Part shown: positions 1 to 9,134 of the stretch, piece by piece
Position numbering within the stretch: the stretch's first letter is position 1
Layout of the letters: every line of letters starts with the position of its first letter
Assembly: GCF_002287075.1 (NCBI RefSeq)
Contig: NZ_NSKE01000005.1
Span: 246,581 to 310,580 of the forward strand
From: Fodinibius salipaludis
GTDB lineage: Bacteria; Bacteroidota; Rhodothermia; Balneolales; Balneolaceae
DNA length: 64,000 nucleotides
Reading direction: 5' to 3'
The notes under the pieces: generated by a model
The model's input: only the letters and a program-made list of their open reading frames with translations
Database searches by the model: none
What the model was told of the DNA's origin: nothing
Program-made: the position numbers and the translations under genes

Positions 1-894
1 GAAGCCCAACGGCTGGACGTGCTTACCGGCGTGACCAAAGCCTACATCTCAGCACTGGAAGCTCAGCGCCAGTGGCAGCAGCAAAAAGATCTGGTTGATG
101 TGGCCCAAAACCTGTACAACTCTATCTCTGCCCAAGTAAAGGCCGGAAAAGTCTCCAAGCTGGCTCAGACCAAAGCACAGGTTGAGCTTTCCCGCGCAAA
201 AATTGATCTGGAAAATGCCCGCAACCAATGGGAGTCCGCTCGTAGTTCACTGGCCTCCTATTGGGGGAGCGAGCAACCACAGTTCAAGCAGTTAAAAGGT
301 GAGCTGAGCATGCCTTCTGACATCCCCGAATACGCCAAGGTGCAAACCTATATCCAGCGAAATCCGGATGTGGCGCGGTGGGCTACCGAATTGCAGCAAC
401 GCGAATTAGCTCTTGAACTGGCCCAAGCTAGAGGCATTCCCGATATCACCGTGAGCGGGGGATACAAACGTGCGGAGGATTTAGGTGCCAGCGCCGCCAT
501 TGTAGGCGTTTCTATTCCACTGCCCTTCTTTGATCGCAATCAGGGGAATATCAAGGCGGCGAAGTATGAGCTCAGTCGCGTGCAGACCCAACGGGAAGCG
601 GCCGTCACCCAAACCTACAAGGCCCTGCAAGCAGCTTACAACCGGCTGGATGCAGCTGCTCACGAAGTCAATCAGCTGCAAAAACAAGTATTACCCGGCG
701 CCAAGACAGCTTTTGAGGCAGCCCAAACCGGCTACCGGCAGGGTAAGTTCGATTACCTGGAAGTACTGGATGCCCAGCGCACGCTGTTTTCGACGCGTAC
801 TCGCTACATCCAGGCCTTGGCCGAATACAATCGGGCCGTAGCCGAAGTAGAACGCCTCATCGGCACGCCTCTCTCTGAAATTTCTGCAAACTAA
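1..894 (+). CDS. czcC: TolC-family outer membrane efflux protein (CzcC-like), 5' partial
   Basis: Outer-membrane channel subunit of a tripartite metal efflux pump. The frame is open from base 1, so the N-terminus lies outside the window; the visible ~297 residues are the C-terminal two thirds of a usual ~420-residue protein. They show the long, Gln/Ala-rich amphipathic coiled-coil helices of the TolC fold and the typical closing segment, with a DYLEVLDAQRTLF motif followed by an RAVAEVERL helix. It is followed by an RND adaptor (924) and RND pump (2223) on the same strand, giving a czcCBA order. The family is secure; the metal is not visible from this subunit. It is a diverged paralogue of the TolC protein at 39973. 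Confidence 0.93.
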   Translation, partial: EAQRLDVLTGVTKAYISALEAQRQWQQQKDLVDVAQNLYNSISAQVKAGKVSKLAQTKAQVELSRAKIDLENARNQWESARSSLASYWGSEQPQFKQLKGELSMPSDIPEYAKVQTYIQRNPDVARWATELQQRELALELAQARGIPDITVSGGYKRAEDLGASAAIVGVSIPLPFFDRNQGNIKAAKYELSRVQTQREAAVTQTYKALQAAYNRLDAAAHEVNQLQKQVLPGAKTAFEAAQTGYRQGKFDYLEVLDAQRTLFSTRTRYIQALAEYNRAVAEVERLIGTPLSEISAN

Positions 895-923
895 TTTTTT
901 GAATGAATATGGAATCACCAACC

Positions 924-2183
924 ATGAAGAATTTAACAATCTTAACACTTACCGGACTTCTGTTAGGAAGTCTTTTAACAGGCTGTGGATCTAATTCAGG
1001 TTCCCAAGCCCACACGCAAACCGAACAACATCAACAAGAATCTCAAAACAGCGGAGAAACCGAGCAGCATACTGAGGAAGCTGGACAACACAATGAAGAA
1101 TCCGGACAGCATGCCCGTGAAGTGCATCTAACTCAGCAGCAAGAAGGTAACCTCGGCATCAAAGTGGAAACACTGTCCGAAGGAAGTGCCTCCTCAACCA
1201 TTTCACGACCCGCCAGCGTTGGATACGATCTGGATCAAATTGCCAAAGTCGGCCCCCGTATTGAGGCAAAGGTTGTTGAAGTCATAAAAGACCTGGGAGA
1301 ACGCGTCAAAAAAGACGAGCCGATTGCCCTCATGAGTAGTGTGGGCTTGGGGAAAGCCAAGGCCGAATATATTCGACTTCGGGCCCGACTCAAAGCCGAA
1401 GAGGCACGCTACAAACGTGAGCAGTCGCTGTATGATCAGGAAATATCTTCACAAGCCGAGCTGCTGGATGCCGAGGCCAATTACCAGGAAGCCAAAGCCG
1501 AACTGAATTCTGCGGCTGAGGCTCTACGCCTCTATGGGTTGTCAAGAAAGGACATCGAAAATATACAAGCGGGCAGCGATGAGCCCCTGTCCCACTTTTA
1601 TCTGACGAGTCCGCTCGACGGAGTGATCCAGGAGCGAGATATTTCGCCCGGGCAAACAATCAGTCCTAGCGAGACGCCCATCCGCGTAGCGAACCTCTCC
1701 AAAATGTGGGTCATGATCGATGCCTACGAGCAGGATATCCGGTATCTGGACAAAGGACAAAACGTAAGCCTTTCGGTTCGAAGCATCCCCGGAGAAACCT
1801 TTGAGGGAAAAACAGACTGGGTCTCTTATAGCCTCGAAAAGCAGACGCGCACCATGCCGGTTCGCGCAGTTGTTGAAAACCCTAATCGAAAGCTGAGGGC
1901 CGGGATGTTCGGTACCGCTCGTATATCAACAGGGAAAGAACGGAACGTAGCCATGATTCCCATTGACGCCGTACAAACGATTGAGGGTGAGCAAGTGGTG
2001 TTTGTCCCTGGCAACGAGAATGGCAGCTACAAACCGGTCGAGGTCATGCTGGGCAGTGAAAATGAGGGCTATGTGGAAATTGCATCGGGCCTGAAACCCG
2101 GCCAGCAAGCTGTTATCGCCGGAGCCTTTGACCTGAAGTCCGCTCTTACCGCTCAGGGACGAAGCGCATCTCATGGACATTAA
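924..2183 (+). CDS. czcB: RND efflux periplasmic adaptor (CzcB-like lipoprotein)
   Basis: Membrane-fusion subunit linking the inner-membrane RND pump to the outer-membrane channel. I chose ATG 924 over the in-frame ATG 903 because it begins a clean lipoprotein signal (MKNLTILTLTGLLLGSLL, then TGC lipobox). The mature N-terminus is a low-complexity His/Gln/Glu stretch with repeated QH, EQH and GQH units, a plausible metal-binding tail. Barrel-sandwich, alpha-hairpin and beta-barrel segments of the HlyD/CusB fold follow, with GQTISPSETPIRVANLSKMW typical of metal-type adaptors. Unlike the CusB at 41297 it lacks the N-terminal heavy-metal-binding domain. It starts 30 nt after the TolC stop and lies 39 nt before the pump. 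Confidence 0.92.
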   Translation: MKNLTILTLTGLLLGSLLTGCGSNSGSQAHTQTEQHQQESQNSGETEQHTEEAGQHNEESGQHAREVHLTQQQEGNLGIKVETLSEGSASSTISRPASVGYDLDQIAKVGPRIEAKVVEVIKDLGERVKKDEPIALMSSVGLGKAKAEYIRLRARLKAEEARYKREQSLYDQEISSQAELLDAEANYQEAKAELNSAAEALRLYGLSRKDIENIQAGSDEPLSHFYLTSPLDGVIQERDISPGQTISPSETPIRVANLSKMWVMIDAYEQDIRYLDKGQNVSLSVRSIPGETFEGKTDWVSYSLEKQTRTMPVRAVVENPNRKLRAGMFGTARISTGKERNVAMIPIDAVQTIEGEQVVFVPGNENGSYKPVEVMLGSENEGYVEIASGLKPGQQAVIAGAFDLKSALTAQGRSASHGH

Positions 2184-2222
2184 CTGCTCGTTGCAACATC
2201 GAATTTCTTAAATGACAGACTT

Positions 2223-5200
2223 ATGCTTCAACAAATAATAGACAAAGTATTAAAGAATCGTTTGACGATCCTCATTCTGGTGGCGGCCGTTGGCGTCTAT
2301 GGATACTTCTCTTTTGAGGATGTTCCCATCGACTCCTTCCCGGACGTATCGCCCACCATGGTGCAGGTTTTTACTTCCAGCCCCGGTCTTTCTCCGGTGG
2401 ATGTGGAAACGCAAATTAGCTACCCCATCGAAATCTCGATGTATGGACTGCCCAAGCTGGATCGCGTGCAAAGTACCTCTATCTTCGGGCTTTCGCGCGT
2501 AAACATATACTTCGAGGATGGCACCGACATCTATTTTGCCCGAAGATTAGTCATGGAACGACTCTCCAAAGCAAAGGAATCCATTCCTGATGGGCTGGGA
2601 CAACCGCAACTGGGTCCTATTACTACGGGACTCGGGACGATCATGATGTACGAAGTAACCAACACTGATACCGCCGACCATTCCCTGATGGAACTTCGCA
2701 CGGCCCAGGACTGGATCGTAAAGCCCCAGCTGCGAACCGTACCCGGCGTTACCGGCGTGCTCTCCCTTGGCGGAGATGTCCGTCAGTTCCAGGTCAATGC
2801 CGATATGAACGCTCTAATTTCACGCGGACTTACCCTTGAGGATCTGGAAAAAGCCATCAACAGTAACAACCGAAATGTGGGTGCTTCTTTTCTGGAACGC
2901 GGTGGGGAAGAATACCTCGTCCGCGGCTACGGCTGGATTAAGCCAGACAAGCAGGGGCTGGAGGATATCCGAAACATCATTGTCAAGAACTCTGATGGTA
3001 CGCCCATTTACGTAAAGGATGTCGCCAAGGTGGAATTCGGCTCCGAGATTAAGCGGGGGACCCTTATTAAAGATCAAGAGGAATCGGTTGGTGGTTTTGT
3101 GTTAAAGCTCATTGACACGAACACGCAGGACCTGCTGGCGCAGGTGGATCAAAAGATCGATGCCATTAATAAAGCACTGCCCGACGGCATGGTTATGAAG
3201 CCCTTTTACTCGCAGGGACAGCTCGTCAGCAAAGCCGTGGGTACAGTCAGCAATGCTCTGTACATCGGGGCCATTCTAGTGCTAGTCATTCTCTACTTTT
3301 TTATGGGGGACCTTCGCTCGACACTTATTATTATATCCACCGTTCCCATTGCATTTTTGATTGCCTTCATTGGGATGAACCTCATGGGCATATCGGCGAA
3401 CTTGATGAGTCTGGGGGGCTTGGCGATCAGCATTGGTATGATCGGGGATAGTGCCACCGTGATCGTGGAAAATACCTATCGCCTGCTGGAAGAACGGGAT
3501 ACTGAAAATGTATCTCTGGTGCGGGTGGTAGGCGAAGCTGCACGCGAAGTGATACGCCCGGTGATCTTTGCGACCAGCATTATTATTATCGTATTCATCC
3601 CGCTCTTTTCGCTGGAAGGCGTCGAGGGTAAAATGTTTAAGCCCCTGGCCTATACCATTACCTTTGCACTGGGCGGAGCCATCTTTCTAGCCCTGACTTA
3701 CATCCCGGTCATTTCCAGTTTCATCCTGCCGGATAAGGGGATGGACAAAGAGCCGTGGTTGGTCCGCAAGGTGAAAGGATACAGCCGCCCGCTGATTGAA
3801 AAAGCCACGAAATTCCCCAAGATGGTCTTTGGTGGAGCTCTCGTGCTGTTTGCCGCAAGTATGGCGGTATTCCCCTTCCTGGGAACCGAGTTTCAGCCGA
3901 CCTTGCGGGAAGGTACCTTTGCAGTACGCTCTGTACTGCCACCGGGCGCTAACCTTCCGACCACCAAAGAATACACGAAGCGTATTCAGGAGTCGATGCA
4001 AACCTTTCCCGAAGTGCAAGGGATCTATTCCCGCGTAGGACGTGCCGAAGTAGGCGGCGATCCCGAGCCGGTGAACGTGGTCTTCAATGTCGTGAACCTA
4101 AAACCCCTCGATGAGTGGGAAGCCGGACGCAGCTATGAAGAGCTGCAGTCGGCGATGGCTGAAAAACTGCAGGAAGATCTGCCGGGCGTGGCTTCCAACT
4201 TTTCTCAGCCTATCCAGCTTCGTACGGATGAGCTACTCAGTGGCGTTCGCGCCCAGGTCGTTGCCAGCTTGTATGGTGATGATCTCGATACCCTGGCTCA
4301 AAAGGCCCAAGAGATTGCGGAGGTTGCCAAAAGCGTAGAAGGAGCCGTGGATGTCCGTGCCCAACAACAGGGTGGCAAACCACAAATCCTTGTGCGACCC
4401 GATCGCGAGCAGCTGGCACGACTGGGCATCAGCATCGACGACTTTCTGAAAACCGTAGAAACCGGTATTGGGGGCTCGGTAGCCGGTCAGGTATTTGAGG
4501 GTATTCGCCGCTTTGATATCTTCGTTCGCCTGCAGGAAAACCAACGCAAACGCATTGAGCAAGTGCGAGAGTTGCCCGTTCGAACGGCAAAAGGTTCCCT
4601 AATACCGCTCTCCCAGATCGCAGATGTGGAGGTCTTTACCGGTCCCAAACAAATATCCCGCAACAAGGCCAGTCGACGTACATACGTGCAACTGAACGTA
4701 CGCGGTCGGGATATGGGGAGCGTCGTCAACGAGATTCGCCAAAAAGTAGACCAGCAAGTAGATCTGCCCGCCGGGTACTTTACCGAATACGGCGGACAGT
4801 TTGAAAACCAACGGCGTGCGATGAACCGGCTGATGGTGGTGGTTCCCATTACCCTGGGACTGATCTTCTTTATGCTGTTTTCCACCTTTGGAAGCTGGCG
4901 CTATGCGGTACTTATCTTCCTGAATATTCCGTTTGCCACCATCGGGGGCATCTTTGCCCTCTGGATTTCCGGGCTATACCTGTCGGTACCGGCTGCGGTA
5001 GGCTTTATCGCGATCTTCGGTATTGCGGTGCTTAACGGACTGGTGATTGTATCCTATATCAATCAGCTGCGAGAGGAAGGCATGTCCACCGAGAAGTCAG
5101 TCGTACGGGCTTCGCTGCTGCGCCTGCGTCCCGTACTGATGACCGCCTTGACCACCGGTTTGGGCCTGTTGCCGCTACTGCTAGCCAATGATATCGGCTC

Positions 5201-5327
5201 CAACGTGCAGCGCCCGCTGGCGGCCGTGGTTGTAGGTGGATTGTTTACCTCTACCCTACTTACGCTGGTGGTACTACCGACCATCTACAAGTGGTTTGCC
5301 GAACCAGTCACCCACGCCGAACTGTAA
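2223..5327 (+). CDS. czcA: Heavy-metal efflux RND pump (CzcA/CusA family)
   Basis: Inner-membrane proton/metal antiporter of 1034 residues, normal length for HME-RND pumps. It has the N-terminal helix followed by VPIDSFPDVSPTMVQV, two large periplasmic domains and about 12 membrane helices. The fourth helix carries the proton-relay acids (Asp409 and Glu416 in GDSATVIVEN), as HME pumps do. Replacement of the usual VDGAV/VDAAI by IGDSATV sets it apart from the CusA at 42779. The metal may be Zn, Co, Cd, Ni or Cu; residues alone do not settle it. It is last in the czcCBA order and is followed after a perfect hairpin by a PII-like gene. Confidence 0.93.
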   Translation: MLQQIIDKVLKNRLTILILVAAVGVYGYFSFEDVPIDSFPDVSPTMVQVFTSSPGLSPVDVETQISYPIEISMYGLPKLDRVQSTSIFGLSRVNIYFEDGTDIYFARRLVMERLSKAKESIPDGLGQPQLGPITTGLGTIMMYEVTNTDTADHSLMELRTAQDWIVKPQLRTVPGVTGVLSLGGDVRQFQVNADMNALISRGLTLEDLEKAINSNNRNVGASFLERGGEEYLVRGYGWIKPDKQGLEDIRNIIVKNSDGTPIYVKDVAKVEFGSEIKRGTLIKDQEESVGGFVLKLIDTNTQDLLAQVDQKIDAINKALPDGMVMKPFYSQGQLVSKAVGTVSNALYIGAILVLVILYFFMGDLRSTLIIISTVPIAFLIAFIGMNLMGISANLMSLGGLAISIGMIGDSATVIVENTYRLLEERDTENVSLVRVVGEAAREVIRPVIFATSIIIIVFIPLFSLEGVEGKMFKPLAYTITFALGGAIFLALTYIPVISSFILPDKGMDKEPWLVRKVKGYSRPLIEKATKFPKMVFGGALVLFAASMAVFPFLGTEFQPTLREGTFAVRSVLPPGANLPTTKEYTKRIQESMQTFPEVQGIYSRVGRAEVGGDPEPVNVVFNVVNLKPLDEWEAGRSYEELQSAMAEKLQEDLPGVASNFSQPIQLRTDELLSGVRAQVVASLYGDDLDTLAQKAQEIAEVAKSVEGAVDVRAQQQGGKPQILVRPDREQLARLGISIDDFLKTVETGIGGSVAGQVFEGIRRFDIFVRLQENQRKRIEQVRELPVRTAKGSLIPLSQIADVEVFTGPKQISRNKASRRTYVQLNVRGRDMGSVVNEIRQKVDQQVDLPAGYFTEYGGQFENQRRAMNRLMVVVPITLGLIFFMLFSTFGSWRYAVLIFLNIPFATIGGIFALWISGLYLSVPAAVGFIAIFGIAVLNGLVIVSYINQLREEGMSTEKSVVRASLLRLRPVLMTALTTGLGLLPLLLANDIGSNVQRPLAAVVVGGLFTSTLLTLVVLPTIYKWFAEPVTHAEL

Positions 5328-5339
5328 ATTTCTAATACA

Positions 5340-5368
5340 ACTTGGCCAGTTTTTGAAACTGGCCAAGT
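5340..5368 (+). promoter_or_regulatory. Perfect 13-bp inverted repeat between czcA and PII-like gene
   Basis: Arms 5340-5352 and 5356-5368 are perfectly complementary with a 3-nt TTG loop. No T-run follows, so it is not a standard intrinsic terminator. It may stabilise the pump mRNA, dampen read-through into the PII-like gene or be a protein site; which one is not visible. Confidence 0.6.
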
Positions 5369-5384
5369 CTAAACCAAGATTATT

Positions 5385-5705
5385 ATGAAAGAGATCAAAG
5401 CTTTTATTCGAACCAACATGATCGATTATGTTATTGACGCCCTTGAAAATCTTGAGGATGCCCCCGGCATCACGCTCAGTGACGTGCGCGGCTGGGGACA
5501 TGCCCAAGAAAAAGAAGCGGCTCAACTAGTCCAACGCATTAAGCTAGAAACTGTCGTACCCACAAATAGAGTTGATGAAATAATTTCGGTGATCGTTGAA
5601 AAGGGGCACACTGGAAACTACGGAGACGGAAAGATATTTGTATCCAACGTAGAAAAAGCTGTACGAATCCGAACCGGGGAAACCGATGACGATGTCATAC
5701 GATAA
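5385..5705 (+). CDS. PII-like signalling protein, copy 1 (RND-linked)
   Basis: 106-residue member of the GlnB/PII superfamily. It begins MKEIKAFIR like a PII beta-1 strand and keeps the B-loop GHTGNYGDGKIFV used for ATP binding and the closing RIRTGE. The T-loop is short and lacks the uridylylated Tyr of nitrogen-regulatory PII, so nitrogen control is unlikely. It fits the PII group already known to sit next to heavy-metal efflux genes. It probably senses a nucleotide or metal and touches the pump, but that is inference. It follows czcA by 57 nt and a hairpin, and ends at an intrinsic terminator. Two relatives lie at 15299 and 45975. Confidence 0.88.
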   Translation: MKEIKAFIRTNMIDYVIDALENLEDAPGITLSDVRGWGHAQEKEAAQLVQRIKLETVVPTNRVDEIISVIVEKGHTGNYGDGKIFVSNVEKAVRIRTGETDDDVIR

Positions 5706-5730
5706 CCAACGTCCCATCACTATCCCCGAG

Positions 5731-5763
5731 ACTGTCACTGCTTGACCGCAGTGACAGTTTTCT
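5731..5763 (+). terminator. Rho-independent terminator after first RND-PII operon
   Basis: Stem 5731-5741 / 5748-5758 is perfectly complementary (11 bp), the loop is 6 nt, and TTTTCT follows. It closes the czcCBA-PII unit before the AraC-type regulator. Confidence 0.85.
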
Positions 5764-5786
5764 CAAATTATCATACCTTTTAAGTT

Positions 5787-6353
5787 ATGGATCACAAACA
5801 TTTTCATATTAAAAACATGGTGTGCAGCCATTGTGCTGAAGTTCTGCAGGAAAAACTCACCGATGCCGGCTTCGAGGTCCAAAAGATTGAACTCGGCGAA
5901 CTTTACCTATCCGAAACTGTTACCGAAAAAGATTATGAGCGATTGGTATCCATTATTCGCAATAATGGCTTTGACATCATCGATGATGAAAATAGCCGTA
6001 CTGTAGAACAGATTAAGCAGCTCATTATTCAGCAAGTTCGGTCAGAAGAACCATTAGAAAAGAACCTGTCGGATTATCTCTCTGAGAACATCCACAAAGA
6101 CTATCAACACCTTAGTCGCCTGTTTTCGGGAGTCGAAGGCAAGTCTATCGAGCGTTACTTTATACTACAGAAAATTGAACGGGCCAAAGAACTCATCGTT
6201 TATGATGAAAAGACGCTTGGCCAGATTGCTCTGGAACTTGACTATAGCAGCCAGCAACATTTCTCCCGGCAGTTCAAAAAAGAAACCGGGTTGTCGCCGT
6301 CGCATTTCAAAGAGATCAAAGAGAACAAACGAAATTCAATTGATCGGCTATGA
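5787..6353 (+). CDS. AraC-family regulator with N-terminal HMA-like metal-binding domain
   Basis: 188-residue cytoplasmic regulator. Residues ~4-75 form a ferredoxin-like HMA domain whose metal site is MVCSHC (only the CxxC-type pair is obvious). Residues ~100-180 carry two helix-turn-helix units of the AraC type, including LGQIALELDYSSQQHFSRQF and KKETGLSPSHF. This fusion is common in Bacteroidota metal loci, where it most likely turns metal binding into promoter control. It lies between the RND-PII terminator and the SpoIIAA/P-ATPase genes, so the ATPase at 6928 or the pump upstream are the likely targets. Its stop overlaps the ATG of a Cys-rich mini-ORF (ATGA). Confidence 0.87.
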   Translation: MDHKHFHIKNMVCSHCAEVLQEKLTDAGFEVQKIELGELYLSETVTEKDYERLVSIIRNNGFDIIDDENSRTVEQIKQLIIQQVRSEEPLEKNLSDYLSENIHKDYQHLSRLFSGVEGKSIERYFILQKIERAKELIVYDEKTLGQIALELDYSSQQHFSRQFKKETGLSPSHFKEIKENKRNSIDRL

Positions 6354-6457
6354 GCAACATTGCTGTTAACAGGATCCGCTTCTGCTCAAACCACTGTCGG
6401 GCCTGCTGTCCGCATGACACCTTAAAACCCGCTGTCCCAAACTCATTGTCCGCATAA
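6350..6457 (+). CDS. Cys/His-rich mini-ORF overlapping the HMA-AraC stop
   Basis: 35-codon frame whose ATG overlaps the stop of the HMA-AraC gene as ATGA, the usual layout for translational coupling. The peptide contains CSNHCRACCPH, i.e. C-x3-C-x2-CC plus two His, dense enough for a Cu, Zn or Cd site. No family is recognised. It may be a metal-buffer peptide made with the regulator, or a chance frame; the rest of the peptide has no clear structure. The interval 6458-6552 up to the next gene shows nothing else. Confidence 0.35.
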   Translation: MSNIAVNRIRFCSNHCRACCPHDTLKPAVPNSLSA

Positions 6458-6552
6458 TTTTGCACAAGATTCACATAAAGATGCAAGCACTCTTTGCGAC
6501 CGGCAGTTATCTTGGAAGTAGAATTTGAAGTCGAAGAAAACAATTTCATGCT

Positions 6553-6921
6553 ATGATTGAAGTAAATGCTCATACTAATGACGATATTCTTGCCATCAAG
6601 GCATCCGGCAAGCTTTCAAAAGAAGACTTGGATGACCTAGAACCGGCTTTAAACAAGTTTGCAACTGCATCTGATGACCCCCATTTAATCATGATACTGG
6701 AAGATTTTGGGGGATGGCAGGATACCGCAGCATTTTGGAAAGACTTGCAGCTTGATGCCGAATACATTGGATATTTTGATCGAATTGCGGTAGTGGGAGA
6801 TAAAAAATGGCAAGAGTGGGGTACGAAGCTCGTCGATCCCATCACCAAGGAAGAGATGCAATTCTTTCCCATTGATCAAGCCGAGAGTGCGTGGGAATGG
6901 CTCAAACAAAATCACAACTGA
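6553..6921 (+). CDS. SpoIIAA-like (STAS-fold) protein
   Basis: 122-residue cytosolic protein of the SpoIIAA-like/STAS family. Visible marks are the opening beta strand with LAIKASGKLSKEDLDDLEP, a central LIMILEDFGGW strand-loop, the AEYIGYFDRIAVVGDKKW segment and a C-terminal DQAESAWEWL helix. The family is often found beside stress and transport genes; its biochemical role is poorly known. It precedes the P-type ATPase by 6 nt and is almost certainly cotranscribed with it, so a regulatory or chaperone-like link to the ATPase is plausible but unproven. Confidence 0.8.
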   Translation: MIEVNAHTNDDILAIKASGKLSKEDLDDLEPALNKFATASDDPHLIMILEDFGGWQDTAAFWKDLQLDAEYIGYFDRIAVVGDKKWQEWGTKLVDPITKEEMQFFPIDQAESAWEWLKQNHN

Positions 6922-6927
6922 ATAATC

Positions 6928-8865
6928 ATGACATTTATAAAAAAATATAAAGAGGCCATTGCCAGCGCCCTGTTTTTAGCAGCGGCCTTGATTGTTGAAC
7001 ACGCGTTTTCGTTTTCCAGTCAGGCCTATGTGTATTTGCCACTATATGGACTTTCATATATTGTTGTCGGCGGACCGGTGTGGATGAAAGCGTTCAAGTC
7101 TATAAAAAGCGGCACCATATTCAGTGAGTTCTTGCTGATGGGCATTGCCACTGTTGGTGCTTTTGCCATTGGCGAATATGCTGAAGGGGTAGCCGTCATG
7201 CTCTTCTACATGGTAGGCGAATACGCCCAGGATGGAGCGGTGAACCGGGCAAAGCAATCCATTAAGAGCCTGATAGATCAACAACCGGACACGGCTACGG
7301 TAGAGCGCAATGGGACAACGGAAAGCGTCCATCCCTCCAAGATTGAAACAGGTGAAATCATCCAGGTAAAACCCGGCGAAAAAGTACCACTTGATGGCGA
7401 GCTCCTTACCGAAAAGGCTTCCTTTAATACCGCAGCCCTGACCGGTGAATCAAAACCCATGAGTCGGGAATCGGGTGAAGAGGTATGGGCCGGTTCAATC
7501 AACCAGGACCGACCGGTCCGCATTAAAGTAACCAGCGGCTATGAGGATACAAAGCTATCCAACATTTTAACGATGGTCCAGGAAGCTTCCAAGCGAAAAG
7601 CCCCGACGCAACGGTTTATGACGAGGTTTGCCAGTATCTATACCCCCATCGTCGTTTGGCTGGCGGTAGCTCTTACATTCGTCCCGTATTTTGTGGTTGA
7701 AAACTATGTCTTTCAGGATTGGTTTTACCGAGCCCTTATTTTCCTCGTTGTCTCTTGCCCATGTGGATTAGTTATTTCCATTCCCCTCGGTTATTTCGGT
7801 GGTATCGGGGCAGCCTCCCGAAACGGCATTCTGCTTAAAGGTTCGGATTTCCTTGATCAGCTGCGAAAGATGAAAACCCTGTTCATGGACAAAACGGGCA
7901 CGATGACCGAAGGCAGCTTTGAGGTTCGCTATATCCATCCCGTGAATGGATATAGCCAGGAAGAATTGCTTAGACTGGCCGCTTCCCTGGAACAGGACTC
8001 CACTCATCCGATAGCAAAAGCGATCCTCAACCGCACCAATGGGCAACAGCTGCACCCCGTAGAAAATCAGCAGGAAATTTCCGGCAAAGGATTAAAAGGC
8101 AGCGTCAACGGGAAAACTGTTGTCGTCGGAAACAGTGACCTATTAAAACAGGAGGGTATCAGCATTTCTTCCACCGATGTTGATGATCCTTATACCTATG
8201 TACATGTGGCCGAGGATGGCATACATGTTGGTACCATCAGCATTGCCGACCAGATCAAGGAGGATAGCAAGCAAGCTATTGAGGACCTTCGAAAACATGG
8301 TGTCAACGAAATCGTGATGCTGTCCGGAGATAACCAAGAAGTGGTCGACCATGTATCTCGAAAGCTGGGGTTGGATCATGCGTATGGAAGCCTGTTACCT
8401 GACGAAAAATATCGACACGTCGAGCAAGCGCTAAGCCCATCCAAAACAGTAGGATTTATTGGAGATGGGGTCAATGATGCTCCAGTCATTACACTGGCCG
8501 ACATCGGGATAGCCATGGGCGGTATTGGATCGGATGCGACCGTTGAAACGGCCGATGTGGTTATTCAAACCGATCAGCCATCCAAGATACCAATGGCTAT
8601 TGAGATCGCAAACTTTACGCATCGCATCGTATGGCAAAACATCGGTTTTGCGTTGGGGATTAAAGTCCTGGTGATGGTCCTGGCTACCCTAGGAATGGCT
8701 ACCATGTGGGAAGCTATATTTGCTGATGTTGGTGTAGCCCTTATTGCTATCGGCAACGCCATCCGCATCCAGAATAAGTACTCCGATAAGGGATTTAGCC
8801 TTACTGCTAAAAGCGATTCTACAAGTCAAGTAGAAGAGCAAGCTAACGCTTGTTGTGAAATCTAA
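6928..8865 (+). CDS. P1B-type heavy-metal ATPase (CPC class, Zn/Cd/Pb/Cu-like)
   Basis: 645-residue ATP-driven metal exporter. It has the transmembrane metal site CPCG (277-280), the phosphorylated Asp321 in DKTGTMTEG, the His360-Pro361 pair that marks P1B pumps, a TGES loop and the hinge GDGVNDAP. There is no N-terminal HMA domain; the protein goes straight into the first helices. It ends in NACCEI, a Cys pair that may bind metal. CPC pumps move Cu(I), Zn, Cd or Pb; the ion cannot be set here, though the contrast with the CPH pump at 13219 suggests division of labour. It forms a unit with the SpoIIAA-like gene. Confidence 0.93.
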   Translation: MTFIKKYKEAIASALFLAAALIVEHAFSFSSQAYVYLPLYGLSYIVVGGPVWMKAFKSIKSGTIFSEFLLMGIATVGAFAIGEYAEGVAVMLFYMVGEYAQDGAVNRAKQSIKSLIDQQPDTATVERNGTTESVHPSKIETGEIIQVKPGEKVPLDGELLTEKASFNTAALTGESKPMSRESGEEVWAGSINQDRPVRIKVTSGYEDTKLSNILTMVQEASKRKAPTQRFMTRFASIYTPIVVWLAVALTFVPYFVVENYVFQDWFYRALIFLVVSCPCGLVISIPLGYFGGIGAASRNGILLKGSDFLDQLRKMKTLFMDKTGTMTEGSFEVRYIHPVNGYSQEELLRLAASLEQDSTHPIAKAILNRTNGQQLHPVENQQEISGKGLKGSVNGKTVVVGNSDLLKQEGISISSTDVDDPYTYVHVAEDGIHVGTISIADQIKEDSKQAIEDLRKHGVNEIVMLSGDNQEVVDHVSRKLGLDHAYGSLLPDEKYRHVEQALSPSKTVGFIGDGVNDAPVITLADIGIAMGGIGSDATVETADVVIQTDQPSKIPMAIEIANFTHRIVWQNIGFALGIKVLVMVLATLGMATMWEAIFADVGVALIAIGNAIRIQNKYSDKGFSLTAKSDSTSQVEEQANACCEI

Positions 8866-8883
8866 GAATTTAGTCATTAGGTC

Positions 8884-8906
8884 TCGGTACTACAAAAAGT
8901 ACTATA
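8884..8906. repeat. GTACTA direct-repeat motif, copy 1
   Basis: Two GTACTA units 12 bp apart inside TCGGTACTACAAAAAGTACT. A near-identical element lies at 49497-49518. The rest of 8866-9134, after the ATPase stop, is AT-rich and holds no gene I can support. Confidence 0.4.
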
Positions 8907-9134
8907 TTATCTTGCTAAGATCTTTACTCCATCTATTTATTACTTATGTATTTGATCAATCGATGTTAGAGACCAACTACGCTTAGTATTAAACTGAATA
9001 GACCATCTTAGAAACTTTATTCTGAAATTCTCTCCTGAACTAATCCATAGCAAACAGGTTTGGTGTTCCCTCAATTTATTATGGCCACCTAGTTTCTTAT
9101 CTTCTTGTAGCTATTTTACAACTAACGTAACCTA

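Noticed and set aside
5340..5368. Hairpin as an intrinsic terminator
   Set aside because: Stem is strong but no T-run follows; a real terminator occurs after the PII gene.
5770..5786. TTTAAG just upstream of the HMA-AraC gene as an eighth copper box
   Set aside because: Only one half-site, no partner 11 bp away and no -10 at the right distance.
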